DNA of 64,000 bases from Enemella evansiae (GTDB lineage: Bacteria > Pseudomonadota > Alphaproteobacteria > Rhodobacterales > Rhodobacteraceae). How positions within the stretch are numbered: the first letter of the stretch is position 1; every line of letters begins with the position of its first letter. The stretch is from assembly GCA_017255395.1 (NCBI GenBank), contig JAFKDC010000005.1, positions 62,001 to 126,000 on the forward strand. The letters are read 5' to 3'. The translations under genes were made by a program, and so were the position numbers. Of this stretch, positions 40,257 to 49,589 are shown in pieces. The notes under the pieces are model-generated. The model worked only from the letters and a program-made list of their open reading frames with translations. It was not told the origin of the DNA and searched no databases.

Positions 40257-40853
40257 ATGTTTTCACGGATCGCATTCTTCACGCTGCTCGCCGGGGCGGC
40301 CGCCGCGCAGGATTTCCCCGCGCTCTATGACGTGACCGGGGTTGCCTCGGACGACGTCCTGAACGTCCGCACGCGCCCCATGGCGGATGCCAATATGGTC
40401 GGCACGCTGGCGCCCGACGCTGCGGGTATCGAGGTTCTGGCAGAGGAAAACGGCTGGGGCCGCATCAACGTCGACGGCCAGTCCGGCTGGGCCAGCCTGG
40501 ACTTTCTCGCGCGGATCGAGGGCAGCGCCCTGCCCGATGCCACGGTGGTCGACTGCTTCGGGACCGAACCCTTCTGGTCGCTGGAACTGACGCAGGGCGA
40601 AAGCGCGGTCTTTTCCGTGCCCGAGGGGGTCGAGAAGGCCTTTTCCGTCAGCCCGCTGACCACTGCCTCGGGCCGGTTCCATCCCTTCGCCGCGCTGGGG
40701 TCGAAGATGGGCGAGAACATCACCGTCATCGTCGGCGAGGGGCAGTGCTCGGACGGCATGTCCGACAATCTCTTCGGCCTGACGGCGGCGGTGGTCATCG
40801 GCGGCTATGACACGCAGGTCTATTCGGGCTGCTGCACGCTGGAGGTGGACTGA
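40257..40853 (+). CDS. SH3-domain, COG3650-like exported protein (first of pair)
   Basis: A 198-residue protein with a signal peptide (MFSRIAFFTLLAGAAAAQ). A bacterial SH3 domain follows (about 28-80: VLNVRTRPMADANMVGTLAPDAAGIEVL...GWGRINVDGQSGWASLDFL). The C-terminal domain has the COG3650-type motifs CFGTEPFWSLEL and CSDGMSDNLFG, and ends VYSGCCTLEVD. AAGGA precedes the ATG. The last base of its stop is the first base of the next start. It probably acts in the periplasm, perhaps binding cell wall, with unknown function. Confidence 0.83.
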   Translation: MFSRIAFFTLLAGAAAAQDFPALYDVTGVASDDVLNVRTRPMADANMVGTLAPDAAGIEVLAEENGWGRINVDGQSGWASLDFLARIEGSALPDATVVDCFGTEPFWSLELTQGESAVFSVPEGVEKAFSVSPLTTASGRFHPFAALGSKMGENITVIVGEGQCSDGMSDNLFGLTAAVVIGGYDTQVYSGCCTLEVD

Positions 40854-41446
40854 TGCTGCGTCTCGCCCTGCTGCTGGCCACACTGGCCCTGCCGGCTTTC
40901 GCCCAAGACTATCCCCGCCTGCACGACGTGTCCGGTGTTGCCGCTGACGACAGGCTGAACGTGCGCGAGGCGCCATCGGCAAAATCCCCCGTCGTGGGAG
41001 AGCTGGCCCATGATGCCCGCGCCATCGAGGTGATGCGCGTCGAGAACGGCTGGGGATTCATCAACATCGAAGAGCGCACCGGCTGGGCCTCCATGCGCTA
41101 TCTCGCCCCGCGCGCCGACGGCGACCTGCCGAACGCGCAGGCGCTGCGCTGCCACGGTACGGAGCCATTCTGGAGCCTCTCGGTCCGCCCCGGCCAGACG
41201 GCGCAGTACCGCTCTCCCGAGGTGATGGACGGAGAGAGCTACGGCGTCGGCCTGCTGCAACGGCTGTGGTCGCCGACGCTGAAATACACGCTGCGCGGCG
41301 AGGGCGGCGGAGGCTCCCTCGATGCGATGATCATGCCCGCCTATTGCGACGACGGCATGTCCGACCGCGAGTATGGCTTTGACGTGACCCTGTTCCTGTC
41401 GCGCGAGGACCGGGTGTATTCCGGGTGCTGCACGCTGGCCGAGTGA
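40853..41446 (+). CDS. SH3-domain, COG3650-like exported protein (second of pair)
   Basis: A 197-residue paralogue of the preceding protein: signal peptide (MLRLALLLATLALPAFAQ), SH3 domain (LNVREAPSAKSPVVGELAHDARAIEVM...GWGFINIEERTGWASMRYL), then CHGTEPFWSLSV and YCDDGMSDREYGF, ending VYSGCCTLAE. The pair overlaps in TGATG, so translation is coupled. Order and motifs are the same in both, indicating tandem duplication followed by divergence. Confidence 0.83.
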   Translation: MLRLALLLATLALPAFAQDYPRLHDVSGVAADDRLNVREAPSAKSPVVGELAHDARAIEVMRVENGWGFINIEERTGWASMRYLAPRADGDLPNAQALRCHGTEPFWSLSVRPGQTAQYRSPEVMDGESYGVGLLQRLWSPTLKYTLRGEGGGGSLDAMIMPAYCDDGMSDREYGFDVTLFLSREDRVYSGCCTLAE

Positions 41447-41856
41447 GCGCCAGCGCGGGTCAGAACGAGGTCCATCACGCCCGCGAAAGAAGGGATATGC
41501 GCCACTCTGACCAGCGCAGGACAAGTCGCGCATCGCTGGGCCGTCGCTCCAAAGGTATGCCGCTTCGGGAAGGCACTTTATAGCTGCAAAGTCCGTAAGA
41601 CCCTAACTCAGGTCGCGCATTCATCAGCCAAATCGCCGGTCCCCGGGACGGCCCGCCGATGCGCGGCGGCTTCGCCTTGATTCCGCGCTGGGTGGTAGAC
41701 AGCTCGAAACAGCCCGAGGGGAGATTCGTCGGACCGTCTGAATGGCCGAACGGCGACGCTTCTGCACGTCGGCACGAGACACCGCGCCCAAGGCCTATCG
41801 CAAGGGGTGCCCCCCCCTGAAGCACGAGGCTGAAAGCACAGGAGAGCCGAAGGCCC
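41447..41856. other. Unexplained 410-base spacer
   Basis: It lies between convergent genes. Base use is more mixed than nearby and both strands carry short open frames, the longest at 41475-41825 (minus), but none has a plausible ribosome site or recognisable family. I see no intrinsic terminator. It could be the remains of a lost gene. Confidence 0.4.
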
Positions 41857-42471
41857 TCACACGGCTGCCGTCACCACCCGCAGCGTCAGGTTGATCCGCC
41901 CGCCGTCCCGCAGCAATGTCGAAGAGCCGAAGCGGATGCGGTCCACCCCGTGATGCGCCAGCCGCGCCGCGCCGCCCATCACCACCACGTCGCCGGACTT
42001 CAGCCAGACCGACTCGGTCTTGCCGCCGCGTTCGACATTGCCCATGCGGAACAGCCCGTCGTCACCCAACGAGACCGAGACCACCGGGCAGGAAAAGTCG
42101 CCCTCGTCCTTGTCCTGATGCAGCCCCATCCGGGCGCCCTCGCCGTACCAGTTGATCAGGCAGCACTCGGGCAGGCGCGCGCAGCCGGACACGGCGCGCC
42201 AGATCGCCAGAACCTCTTCGGGGATCGGCGGCCAGTCCATGCCCTGTGGATGCCGTGACTCGTAGCGATAGCCCCTGCGGTCCGTCACCCAGCCGTAATC
42301 GCCGCAGGCGCCCATGCGCACCGACATCGGCTTGCCCCGGGGCGTGACCGGCTGCACCAGCGGGGCCTGCATCAGCACCGCGCGCAGCCGCTCGACCAGC
42401 CGCTCCTGCGCGGAGCGGTCCAGCCAGCCGGGGTAGACCCGGAACCCCTTCACATCAAGGAAATCGCCCAT
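41857..42471 (-). CDS. alkB: Alpha-ketoglutarate-dependent dioxygenase AlkB
   Basis: A 204-residue Fe(II)/2-oxoglutarate dioxygenase that reverses N1-methyladenine and N3-methylcytosine damage. Iron ligands are His118 and Asp120 in GLHQDKDE and His174 in AHHGVDRI; the 2-oxoglutarate arginines are in GRINLTLR (Arg192 and Arg198). NWYGEGARMG precedes the iron site, as in E. coli AlkB. I chose the ATG at 42471; an in-frame TTG at 42489 would add six residues. It is divergent from dnaK. Confidence 0.93.
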   Translation of the reverse strand: MGDFLDVKGFRVYPGWLDRSAQERLVERLRAVLMQAPLVQPVTPRGKPMSVRMGACGDYGWVTDRRGYRYESRHPQGMDWPPIPEEVLAIWRAVSGCARLPECCLINWYGEGARMGLHQDKDEGDFSCPVVSVSLGDDGLFRMGNVERGGKTESVWLKSGDVVVMGGAARLAHHGVDRIRFGSSTLLRDGGRINLTLRVVTAAV

Positions 42472-42537
42472 GCGCCCCTTGTCCGTCAATTCCGGGCCGA
42501 GTCCAAGGATTTCCCGTCAAATGCACCTCTCGGAACG

Positions 42538-42566
42538 CTTGCAGGCCCCTTTTGCCCTCCTTATAT
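42538..42566 (+). promoter_or_regulatory. Heat-shock (RpoH) promoter of dnaKJ
   Basis: CTTG (42538-42541), 18 bases, CTTATAT (42560-42566), as in alphaproteobacterial RpoH promoters (CTTG spaced from CYTATNT). Predicted transcription start is near 42573, about 107 bases before dnaK. Confidence 0.7.
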
Positions 42567-42679
42567 ACCGTCCGAACGCGCTGGCCGGGCCATTCCGCCA
42601 GCGACATCGAATGCGGGGCGGGATGCCGTAACGGGTCTCGGCCTCGTGACATCGCCTGAAGCAAAAAGGGATCGAACTC

Positions 42680-44602
42680 ATGGGTAAAGTGATCGGTATC
42701 GACCTCGGGACAACCAACTCCTGTGTGGCCATCATGGATGGTTCTCAGGCCCGGGTGATCGAAAATGCTGAAGGGGCGCGTACCACGCCCTCCATCGTCG
42801 GCTTCACCGACGACGAACGTCTGGTTGGCCAGCCTGCGAAACGCCAGGCCGTGACCAACCCCGAAAACACCGTCTTTGCCGTCAAGCGCCTGATCGGCCG
42901 TCGCACCACCGACGCCGAGGTGACGAAGGACAAGGACATCGTGCCGTACAAGATCGTCGACGGCGGCAACGGCGACGCATGGGTGGAAATCCGTGGCGAG
43001 AAGTACTCGCCCTCGCAGATCTCTGCCTACACGCTGCAAAAGATGAAAGAGACCGCCGAGAGCTACCTTGGCGAGGAAGTCACGCAGGCGGTCATCACCG
43101 TGCCCGCGTACTTCAACGACGCCCAGCGTCAGGCCACCAAGGATGCCGGCAAGATCGCGGGCCTCGAAGTGCTGCGCATCATCAACGAGCCGACCGCGGC
43201 CGCGCTGGCCTATGGCCTCGACAAGAAGGACAGCAAGACCATCGCCGTCTATGACCTTGGCGGCGGTACCTTCGACGTGACCATCCTGGAAATCGACGAC
43301 GGTCTCTTCGAGGTGAAGTCGACCAACGGCGACACCTTCCTGGGTGGCGAAGACTTCGACATGCGGATCGTCAACTACCTGGCGTCCGAGTTCAAGAAAG
43401 AGCACCAGGTCGACCTGACCAAGGACAAGATGGCCCTTCAGCGCCTGAAAGAGGCGGCGGAGAAGGCCAAGATCGAACTGTCCTCGGCAACGCAGACCGA
43501 GATCAACCAGCCGTTCATCTCGATGGGCGCCGGCGGCACGCCGCTGCACCTTGTGATGAAGCTGACCCGCGCCAAGCTGGAAAGCCTCGTCGGCGATCTG
43601 GTCAAGAACTCGATCAAACCCTGTCAGGCGGCCCTGAAGGATGCGGGCCTGACCACCTCCGACATCGACGAAATCGTCCTGGTCGGCGGTCAGACGCGGA
43701 TGCCGAAGGTCATCGAAGAGGTCACCAAGTTCTTCGGGAAAGAGCCCCACAAGGGTGTGAACCCCGACGAGGTCGTTGCCATGGGCGCCGCCATTCAGGC
43801 CGGTGTTCTGCAGGGTGACGTTAAGGACGTGGTCCTTCTGGACGTGACCCCGCTGTCGCTGGGCATCGAGACGCTGGGCGGTGTCTTCACCCGCCTGATC
43901 GACCGGAACACCACGATCCCGACTAAGAAGTCCCAGGTCTTCTCGACCGCCGAGGACAACCAGTCGGCCGTGACGATCCGCGTCTTCCAGGGTGAGCGCG
44001 AGATGGCTGCCGACAACAAGATGCTCGGCCAGTTCAACCTCGAGGACATCCCGCCGGCTCCGCGCGGCCTGCCGCAGATCGAAGTGACATTCGACATCGA
44101 CGCCAACGGCATCGTGTCGGTCGGTGCCAAGGACAAGGGCACCAACAAGGAACAGAAGATCACGATCCAGGCGTCGGGCGGTCTGTCCGACGACGACATC
44201 GAGCGCATGGTCAAGGAGGCCGAGGACAACGCCGAGGCCGACAAGGGCCGCCGCGAGCTGGTCGAGGCCCGCAACCAGGCGGAAAGCCTGATCCACTCGA
44301 CCGAGAAGTCGGTGGAGGATCACGGCGACAAGGTCGACCCCTCGACCGTCGAAGCGATCGAGCTGGCCGTGGCCGCGCTGAAGGACGATCTGGAAAAGGA
44401 CGACATCTCGGCGGACAAGCTGAAGTCGGGCATCCAGAACGTGACCGAGGCCGCCATGCGTCTGGGCGAAGCGATCTACAAGGCGCAGGCCGAATCCGGT
44501 GACGACGCCGAGCCCGCCGCTGCCGACACCTCCGGCCCCGCCGACGACGACAGCATCGTCGACGCGGACTTCGAGGATCTCGACGACAACAAGCGGGCCT
44601 GA
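42680..44602 (+). CDS. dnaK: Chaperone DnaK (Hsp70)
   Basis: A 640-residue Hsp70. The ATPase domain starts [21 protein letters not shown] and has [16 protein letters not shown] and [13 protein letters not shown]; the linker [15 protein letters not shown] leads into the substrate-binding domain (about 390-500). The helical lid ends in an acidic tail ([16 protein letters not shown]), which contains the EEVD-like acidic end typical of bacterial DnaK. Length is normal. It is preceded by an RpoH-type promoter and followed 81 bases later by dnaJ. GrpE is not in this window. Confidence 0.98.
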   Translation: MGKVIGIDLGTTNSCVAIMDGSQARVIENAEGARTTPSIVGFTDDERLVGQPAKRQAVTNPENTVFAVKRLIGRRTTDAEVTKDKDIVPYKIVDGGNGDAWVEIRGEKYSPSQISAYTLQKMKETAESYLGEEVTQAVITVPAYFNDAQRQATKDAGKIAGLEVLRIINEPTAAALAYGLDKKDSKTIAVYDLGGGTFDVTILEIDDGLFEVKSTNGDTFLGGEDFDMRIVNYLASEFKKEHQVDLTKDKMALQRLKEAAEKAKIELSSATQTEINQPFISMGAGGTPLHLVMKLTRAKLESLVGDLVKNSIKPCQAALKDAGLTTSDIDEIVLVGGQTRMPKVIEEVTKFFGKEPHKGVNPDEVVAMGAAIQAGVLQGDVKDVVLLDVTPLSLGIETLGGVFTRLIDRNTTIPTKKSQVFSTAEDNQSAVTIRVFQGEREMAADNKMLGQFNLEDIPPAPRGLPQIEVTFDIDANGIVSVGAKDKGTNKEQKITIQASGGLSDDDIERMVKEAEDNAEADKGRRELVEARNQAESLIHSTEKSVEDHGDKVDPSTVEAIELAVAALKDDLEKDDISADKLKSGIQNVTEAAMRLGEAIYKAQAESGDDAEPAAADTSGPADDDSIVDADFEDLDDNKRA

Positions 44603-44626
44603 GGCTTCGCTGTCGGAACCAATCAG

Positions 44627-44653
44627 GGGCCGGTCCGGACACCGGGCCGGCCC
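44627..44653 (+). other. Hairpin between dnaK and dnaJ
   Basis: GGGCCGG (44627-44633) pairs with CCGGCCC (44647-44653), loop of 13 bases, followed by TT only. It probably tunes dnaJ expression relative to dnaK by partial termination or RNA processing rather than full termination. Confidence 0.55.
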
Positions 44654-44683
44654 TTAGACGTTCCCGGATAAGGAGGACGGCTA

Positions 44684-45832
44684 ATGTCCAAGCGCGATTA
44701 CTACGATGTTCTCGGCGCGACCAAGGGGGCCTCTGCAGACGAGTTGAAGAAGGCCTATCGCAAGAAGGCCAAGGAACTTCACCCCGACCGCAACGCCGAC
44801 AATCCCGAGGCCGAGTCGCAGTTCAAGGAAATCAATGAGGCCTACGAGGTCCTCAAGGACGCCGACAAGAAGGCGGCCTACGACCGCTATGGTCATGCGG
44901 CTTTCGAAGGCGGCATGGGCGGCGGCCCGCGCCCGGGCGGCGGCGGGATGCACGGCAATACCGACTTCGCCAGCGCCTTCAGCGATGTCTTCGACGACCT
45001 GTTCGGCGATTTCATGGGCGGCCAGCGTGGCGGGCGCCAGCGCGCGGCGCGCGGCGATGACCTGCGCTACAACCTGCGCGTGACGCTGGAAGAGGCCTTC
45101 AACGGCATCCAGAAGACCATCAACGTGCCGACCTCGGTGCAATGCGGGTCGTGCAACGGCTCCGGGGCCGAAGGCGGCGCCGAGCCGGTGCAATGTCCGA
45201 CCTGTTCAGGCATGGGCAAGGTCCGCGCCACGCAGGGCTTCTTTACCGTCGAGCGCACCTGTCCGACCTGTTCCGGCCTTGGCCAGATCATCAAGAACCC
45301 CTGTCGCACCTGTTCCGGTTCCGGTCGTGTGCAGCGGGATCGGGCGCTCTCGGTGAACATCCCCGCCGGAGTCGAGACCGGCACCCGCATCCGCCTTGGC
45401 GGAGAGGGCGAGGCCGGGATGCGCGGCGGTCCGCCGGGCGATCTGTATATCTTCGTCGAGGTCACGCCGCACAAGATCTTCGAGCGCGAGGGCCGCGAGC
45501 TGCATTGCCGCGTGCCCGTGTCCATGACCGTCGCGGCGCTGGGGGGCGACATCGAGGTGCCGACCATCGATGGCGGGCGGTCGCGGGTGAAGATCCCCTC
45601 TGGCAGCCAGTCCGGGCGGCAGATGCGCCTGCGCGGCAAGGGAATGCCGGGTCTGCGGCAGCCGGGGCATGGCGACATGTTCATCGAGCTTGCGGTCGAG
45701 ACCCCGGTGAACCTGACCTCACGCCAGAAAGAGCTTCTGAAAGAGTTCGAGTCTCTGGCCGAGGACAACAACCCGGAATCCACCAGTTTCTTCAAGTCGG
45801 TGAAGAACTTCTGGGATTCCATGAAGGGCTGA
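44684..45832 (+). CDS. dnaJ: Chaperone DnaJ (Hsp40)
   Basis: A 382-residue type I J-protein. The J domain (1-70) has HPDRN (the HPD motif); a Gly/Phe-rich stretch follows (about 76-130). Four CxxCxGxG-type zinc repeats run about 147-210 ([32 protein letters not shown]), and the C-terminal substrate domains complete the protein. AAGGAGGACGGCTA precedes the ATG. It works with DnaK in folding and heat-shock control, in the conserved dnaK-dnaJ order. Confidence 0.98.
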   Translation: MSKRDYYDVLGATKGASADELKKAYRKKAKELHPDRNADNPEAESQFKEINEAYEVLKDADKKAAYDRYGHAAFEGGMGGGPRPGGGGMHGNTDFASAFSDVFDDLFGDFMGGQRGGRQRAARGDDLRYNLRVTLEEAFNGIQKTINVPTSVQCGSCNGSGAEGGAEPVQCPTCSGMGKVRATQGFFTVERTCPTCSGLGQIIKNPCRTCSGSGRVQRDRALSVNIPAGVETGTRIRLGGEGEAGMRGGPPGDLYIFVEVTPHKIFEREGRELHCRVPVSMTVAALGGDIEVPTIDGGRSRVKIPSGSQSGRQMRLRGKGMPGLRQPGHGDMFIELAVETPVNLTSRQKELLKEFESLAEDNNPESTSFFKSVKNFWDSMKG

Positions 45833-45840
45833 GAAGACCC

Positions 45841-45873
45841 GTCCGGGGGCCGTCGCTGCGACGTCCCCCGGAC
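45841..45873 (+). terminator. Long hairpin after dnaJ
   Basis: GTCCGGGGG (45841-45849) pairs with CCCCCGGAC (45865-45873), with an inner CGTCG/CGACG stem. No T run follows, so it is either a Rho-assisted terminator or a 3'-end stabiliser. Confidence 0.6.
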
Positions 45874-46048
45874 ATCCCCACCGGACGCTGCGCCCTGTCG
45901 GAAGGGCGTCACATCCCCCCCTTGAGCGCGGGCACGGCCAGCGCCTCTGCCGCGCGGGGGCCTGCCGTGGGCGCGGCTGAGGGCCCGAAGGCCCGCATGC
46001 GCGGATGACATTAACCCCGCGTTCACCTTCTTCGGCCCATGATGGCGC

Positions 46049-46819
46049 ATGGCACGCATCCGGCATTTCTCCGACACCCAACCCGCGCTTTTCGATGCGG
46101 ACGAAGCGCCCGCCGCGCCCCCGGGACCAGACGGCAGGACAAAGCAGCCCTCGTATATCCGCGATCACCGCGCCCGGCTGCGGGACCGCTTTCTTGTCGG
46201 CGGCGCCGAGGCCCTGCCGGATTACGAACTGCTGGAGCTGCTCCTGTTCCGCGCCATTCCGCGGCAGGATGTCAAACCGCTGGCCCGTCTGCTGCTCGAC
46301 CGCTTCGGCGATTTCAACGGCGTCGTCTCTGCGCCCCTGCCGCGGCTCGAAGAGGTCAGCGGCGTGGGCCGCGCCGTCATCACGGAACTGAAGATCGTCC
46401 AGGCCGCCGCACAACGCCTCGCGCAGGCGCGGGTGCTGAGAAAGCCGGTGGTCAGTTCATGGGACGCGCTGCTGGACTACTGCCAGACCGCCATGGCGCA
46501 TGACGATATCGAACAGTTCCGCGTGCTCTTCCTGGACCGCAAGAACGTGTTGATCGCCGACGAACCGCAGGCTCGCGGCACCGTGGACCATGTGCCCGTC
46601 TATCCGCGTGAGGTGGTGAAACGCGCGCTTGAACTGAACGCGACGGCGCTGATCCTCGTGCACAACCATCCCTCGGGCGATCCGACCCCAAGCCGGGCGG
46701 ATATCGAGATGACCGCGCAGATCCAGCGGGCCGCCGACAGCCTCGGCATCACCCTGCACGATCACCTCGTCATCGGCAAATCGCGCGCGCTCAGCTTTCG
46801 GGCTGAAGGCCTGCTGTAG
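46049..46819 (+). CDS. radC: RadC family protein (JAB/MPN domain)
   Basis: A 256-residue RadC-type protein. It has an N-terminal helix-hairpin-helix-like region (about 55-125, LPDYELLELLLFRAIPRQDVKPLARLLL, VSGVGRAVITELK) and a C-terminal JAB metalloprotease-like domain. The metal motif is LVHNHPSGDPTPSRADIEMT (His205, His207 and Asp218). The name comes from an old DNA-repair assignment that is not well supported. It is monocistronic; a tandem double hairpin begins 4 bases after the stop. Confidence 0.93.
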   Translation: MARIRHFSDTQPALFDADEAPAAPPGPDGRTKQPSYIRDHRARLRDRFLVGGAEALPDYELLELLLFRAIPRQDVKPLARLLLDRFGDFNGVVSAPLPRLEEVSGVGRAVITELKIVQAAAQRLAQARVLRKPVVSSWDALLDYCQTAMAHDDIEQFRVLFLDRKNVLIADEPQARGTVDHVPVYPREVVKRALELNATALILVHNHPSGDPTPSRADIEMTAQIQRAADSLGITLHDHLVIGKSRALSFRAEGLL

Positions 46820-46822
46820 CGC

Positions 46823-46870
46823 GCCGGTTTCTTTCAAAGAAACCGGCCCGAATTCCGTGACGGAATTCGG
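46823..46870. terminator. Tandem double hairpin between convergent genes
   Basis: GCCGGTTTCTTT-C-AAAGAAACCGGC (46823-46847), then CCGAATTCCG-TGA-CGGAATTCGG (46848-46870). Both stems are perfect and abut each other. They fill the gap between the radC stop and the stop of the leftward OmpA-fusion gene, so they could serve both strands. Confidence 0.72.
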
Positions 46871-46876
46871 CCGCCC

Positions 46877-48436
46877 TCAGTCCACCCAGATCTCGACCCG
46901 GCGATTGACCTGCCGCCCCCACGCGCTGTCGTCGCAGGCCATGGGCATGGCCTCGCCGAAGGCCATCACCGACAGCGTCACCCGCGACAGATCGGCGGTG
47001 TCGGCGGCCAGTTCCACCGCCTCGCGCACCGCCGTCGCCCGGCGCGTGGCGATGGTCAGGTTGCCCTCCGCCGGACCGGCGCCGTCCGAGAATCCGACGA
47101 AATGCAGGGCGCGCCCGTCGAAACTGCCCGCCTCCAGCGCGCTGGCCAACTGCATCACGTTCGACCGCGACTGCGCGTCCAGCCGGGCCGACCCGGCCTC
47201 GAAGCGGAAGGACAGGCTGAGCCGCTGTTTGCGCAGCAGCGCCCGGGTCATCGCCTGCAGGTTCTCCAGCCCGCCGGCATCCCTCGCCACCAGCACCGCA
47301 TTGGCGAAGCGGTCGCCCTGCAGGTCCATGGGCACCGCCTCGGGTTCCTGATCGACGAACCCGGCCCGCCGGATCACGATCTGCGCCGGGGTGCTGCGGG
47401 TATAGGTCAGGAAGTCGCGCCCCAGCGCCGGCAGCCGCCGCGCCGGAACGTAGAGGAACATCGGCGCGGTCAGCGGGTAATCCTCTGTCTTGATCGTCCG
47501 CCGCGCGGCGCGCAGCTGGAAGCCGCAGGGGCCGGTCAGGACCAGCGTCTTGGTCAGCCCGGTGTCCGAGAAGCTGCCCAGCCCAAGGCCGAAGGGGTCG
47601 TTGGCCACCGCCGCGACCAGCGCCCGGTTGCTGGCGTGCCGGACCACGCTGGCGCCCAGCTCGGCGCGGGCCGGGCGCAGCAGCCGGTCTTCCATCGCCT
47701 GAGACAGGCCCGATTGCGCGCCGCGCAGATGCACCGTGATGGGCGCATCGGGCCCGCCGAAGGCCGACCAGTTGTCGACCCGCCCGGTCAGAACGCGCAC
47801 GATATCGGTGATCGACAGCGCCACCACCGGATTGCCCGCCTCGACAAGCGGCACCATCGCATCCAGCGCAATCACCCGCGAACGGCGAGCATCGGCCATG
47901 TCACCCAACCCGGCCTCGCGTGCCTGCCGCACCTCCTCCGAGCGGATCTCGCGCATGGCCATGACGATATCCGCCTCGTCCGCCAGCAGATCGGCAAAGC
48001 CCTCGTCGGTGTTCGAGACGTGGAAATGGAACCGCCCCACGGGTTTGTCGCCGTCCCGCAGCACGTAGGTGAAGCGGGACGGGTCATCCTCCTCGGTCAG
48101 CCGTTCCGAGGTCAGGTTGTTGCGCAGGGCAAAGCCCTCGATCAGCGCGGGCATCAGCACACGCCCGATGGTCGCGGACCCGGAAACAGAGATCTCGGCC
48201 ACGAAGTCGATCAGCGAGGGGCAGCCGAAGCCGGTGCAGTTCACGCCGGACCCGTCTACGGTCAGTTCCCCGAATTCGGTCTCGACGCGGTAGAACTCTC
48301 CGTCGAAGCCCAGCAATGTGCCGACGATCTCGATGGCCCCATCGCGGGACCGTAGCGTCACGTCCTGTGCGGCGGCGCCAAAAGCCCCTATCACAATGAA
48401 AAGTGCGGCGAAGATCGCCGCACGAAGATGCGCCAT
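46877..48436 (-). CDS. Phosphate-binding-protein-like / OmpA fusion
   Basis: A 519-residue exported protein with a signal peptide (MAHLRAAIFAALFIVIGAFGAAAQ). A segment with GTLLGFDGEFYRVETEFGELTVDG follows. The middle (about 80-350) is a PstS-like periplasmic binding domain (ISVSGSATIGRVLMPALIEGFA, DIVMAMREI, ALSITDIVRVLTGRVDNWSAFGG). The C-terminal OmpA domain (about 395-519) has LSFRFEAGSARLDAQSRSNV, VGFSDGAG and NRRVEIWVD. It would be a peptidoglycan-tethered anion-binding protein. It starts 21 bases after the upstream membrane-anchored protein gene. Confidence 0.87.
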   Translation of the reverse strand: MAHLRAAIFAALFIVIGAFGAAAQDVTLRSRDGAIEIVGTLLGFDGEFYRVETEFGELTVDGSGVNCTGFGCPSLIDFVAEISVSGSATIGRVLMPALIEGFALRNNLTSERLTEEDDPSRFTYVLRDGDKPVGRFHFHVSNTDEGFADLLADEADIVMAMREIRSEEVRQAREAGLGDMADARRSRVIALDAMVPLVEAGNPVVALSITDIVRVLTGRVDNWSAFGGPDAPITVHLRGAQSGLSQAMEDRLLRPARAELGASVVRHASNRALVAAVANDPFGLGLGSFSDTGLTKTLVLTGPCGFQLRAARRTIKTEDYPLTAPMFLYVPARRLPALGRDFLTYTRSTPAQIVIRRAGFVDQEPEAVPMDLQGDRFANAVLVARDAGGLENLQAMTRALLRKQRLSLSFRFEAGSARLDAQSRSNVMQLASALEAGSFDGRALHFVGFSDGAGPAEGNLTIATRRATAVREAVELAADTADLSRVTLSVMAFGEAMPMACDDSAWGRQVNRRVEIWVD

Positions 48437-48457
48437 GAAAGCCCCGTCAGTCGCCTG

Positions 48458-49450
48458 TCACCGTGCGGCGATATTCAGGTCTTCGACGAGGTTTTTCAAC
48501 ACCAGAAAATCGCCAAGATCCTTGCACTCGGGCATGTCGAGCACGAGGTCCCGTACCCGCAGGCCCGCACCCTCGCGGATTTCCAGCGTCTGGGCTTCGA
48601 CGGTCTGGCCGCAGTTCTGCGCGGTGACCTCGGCCTCGACCGTCATCGCCACGTCGCCGCCCTGACGCGCCGTGCCGCTGGGGAAGGAATAGACCTCGGC
48701 CACCAGTGCCTCTGGCGTGTCCATGCGGCCCAGCCGCACCAGAAAGCCGCCCTCACCACGGGCCGCCGCCGCCAGATCGCCGGCACTGTCCGACCAGATG
48801 TGCCCGGGCTGGAAGTAATCGGCCCCGAATTCGCGGGCGTGCAGTTGCAGGCCCGCCTCGCCCTTCCACTGGACCGCGACCCGGTCGTAGAAGGCCAGCG
48901 ACGTGACATCCGCGACGGCGGTGGCGCCCGCGCCCCCGGGGAAGCTGACCATGAAACCGGCCCGCTGCGCGAAAGCCGGAACGGACAGCTTCAGCGTGCC
49001 GTCCGACGGCAGGATCTCGGTGAACATCAGGCCCTGATGGTGCAGGGTCGCCCGTTCGCCCGCCTGGCAGGGCGCGTCGAGCGTCAGGGTCACCATCGCC
49101 CCGGCCATGGGCTCTGCGGTCATGGTGATGTCGCAGGCTGACCCGGCGCCGGGCTGGTCGGCGGGCAGTTCCACTGCAAAGGGATCGTCCCCGGCGCCCA
49201 GCATCGGGCCATCGACGGCGGCGAGGGTCACCGCCGCTTCGGGATCGGCGCGGGTGAGGCCCTGTCCGGCGTCCGGCTTCAGCGGCGGCGTGACCCCGGC
49301 GGAAGAGGTCGGCGTGATCGCGGTCACCTTCAGTGGCGCGGCCACGGTTTCCGTTGTCTGGCCGGGCAGGCCGTATTGCATGAGGTATCCGATGCCCAGG
49401 GCGCAGGCGAAGGTCGCACCGCCCATGATATAGCTTCTGATCCGCGACAT
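48458..49450 (-). CDS. Membrane-anchored hypothetical protein
   Basis: A 330-residue protein with one N-terminal membrane anchor (about residues 8-28, IMGGATFACALGIGYLMQYG) and a periplasmic remainder. The linker is Thr/Pro-rich, then a beta-rich domain with cysteines in CDITMTAE, APCQAGERATLHHQGL, AQNCGQ and MPECKDLG. I chose the ATG at 49450 (AGGAGG five bases upstream). It probably forms an operon with the OmpA fusion gene. No named family is recognised, though similar pairs appear in relatives. Confidence 0.72.
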   Translation of the reverse strand: MSRIRSYIMGGATFACALGIGYLMQYGLPGQTTETVAAPLKVTAITPTSSAGVTPPLKPDAGQGLTRADPEAAVTLAAVDGPMLGAGDDPFAVELPADQPGAGSACDITMTAEPMAGAMVTLTLDAPCQAGERATLHHQGLMFTEILPSDGTLKLSVPAFAQRAGFMVSFPGGAGATAVADVTSLAFYDRVAVQWKGEAGLQLHAREFGADYFQPGHIWSDSAGDLAAAARGEGGFLVRLGRMDTPEALVAEVYSFPSGTARQGGDVAMTVEAEVTAQNCGQTVEAQTLEIREGAGLRVRDLVLDMPECKDLGDFLVLKNLVEDLNIAAR

Positions 49451-49589
49451 GGCGGCCTCCTGATCCATAAGGTCAGGAAACACTCTGTTCCGCAAACAAG
49501 GCGCCGGTTTGTCCAACCGACGGACTCATTTTGTCGATTGTCCGGCTTTCACGCCAAAAGAACGCCAGAAAGCGCCCTTTTTCGCCCTT

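Noticed and set aside
42455-44323. A 622-codon minus-strand frame opposite dnaK
   Set aside because: Antisense to a full-length dnaK; open only because of codon bias.
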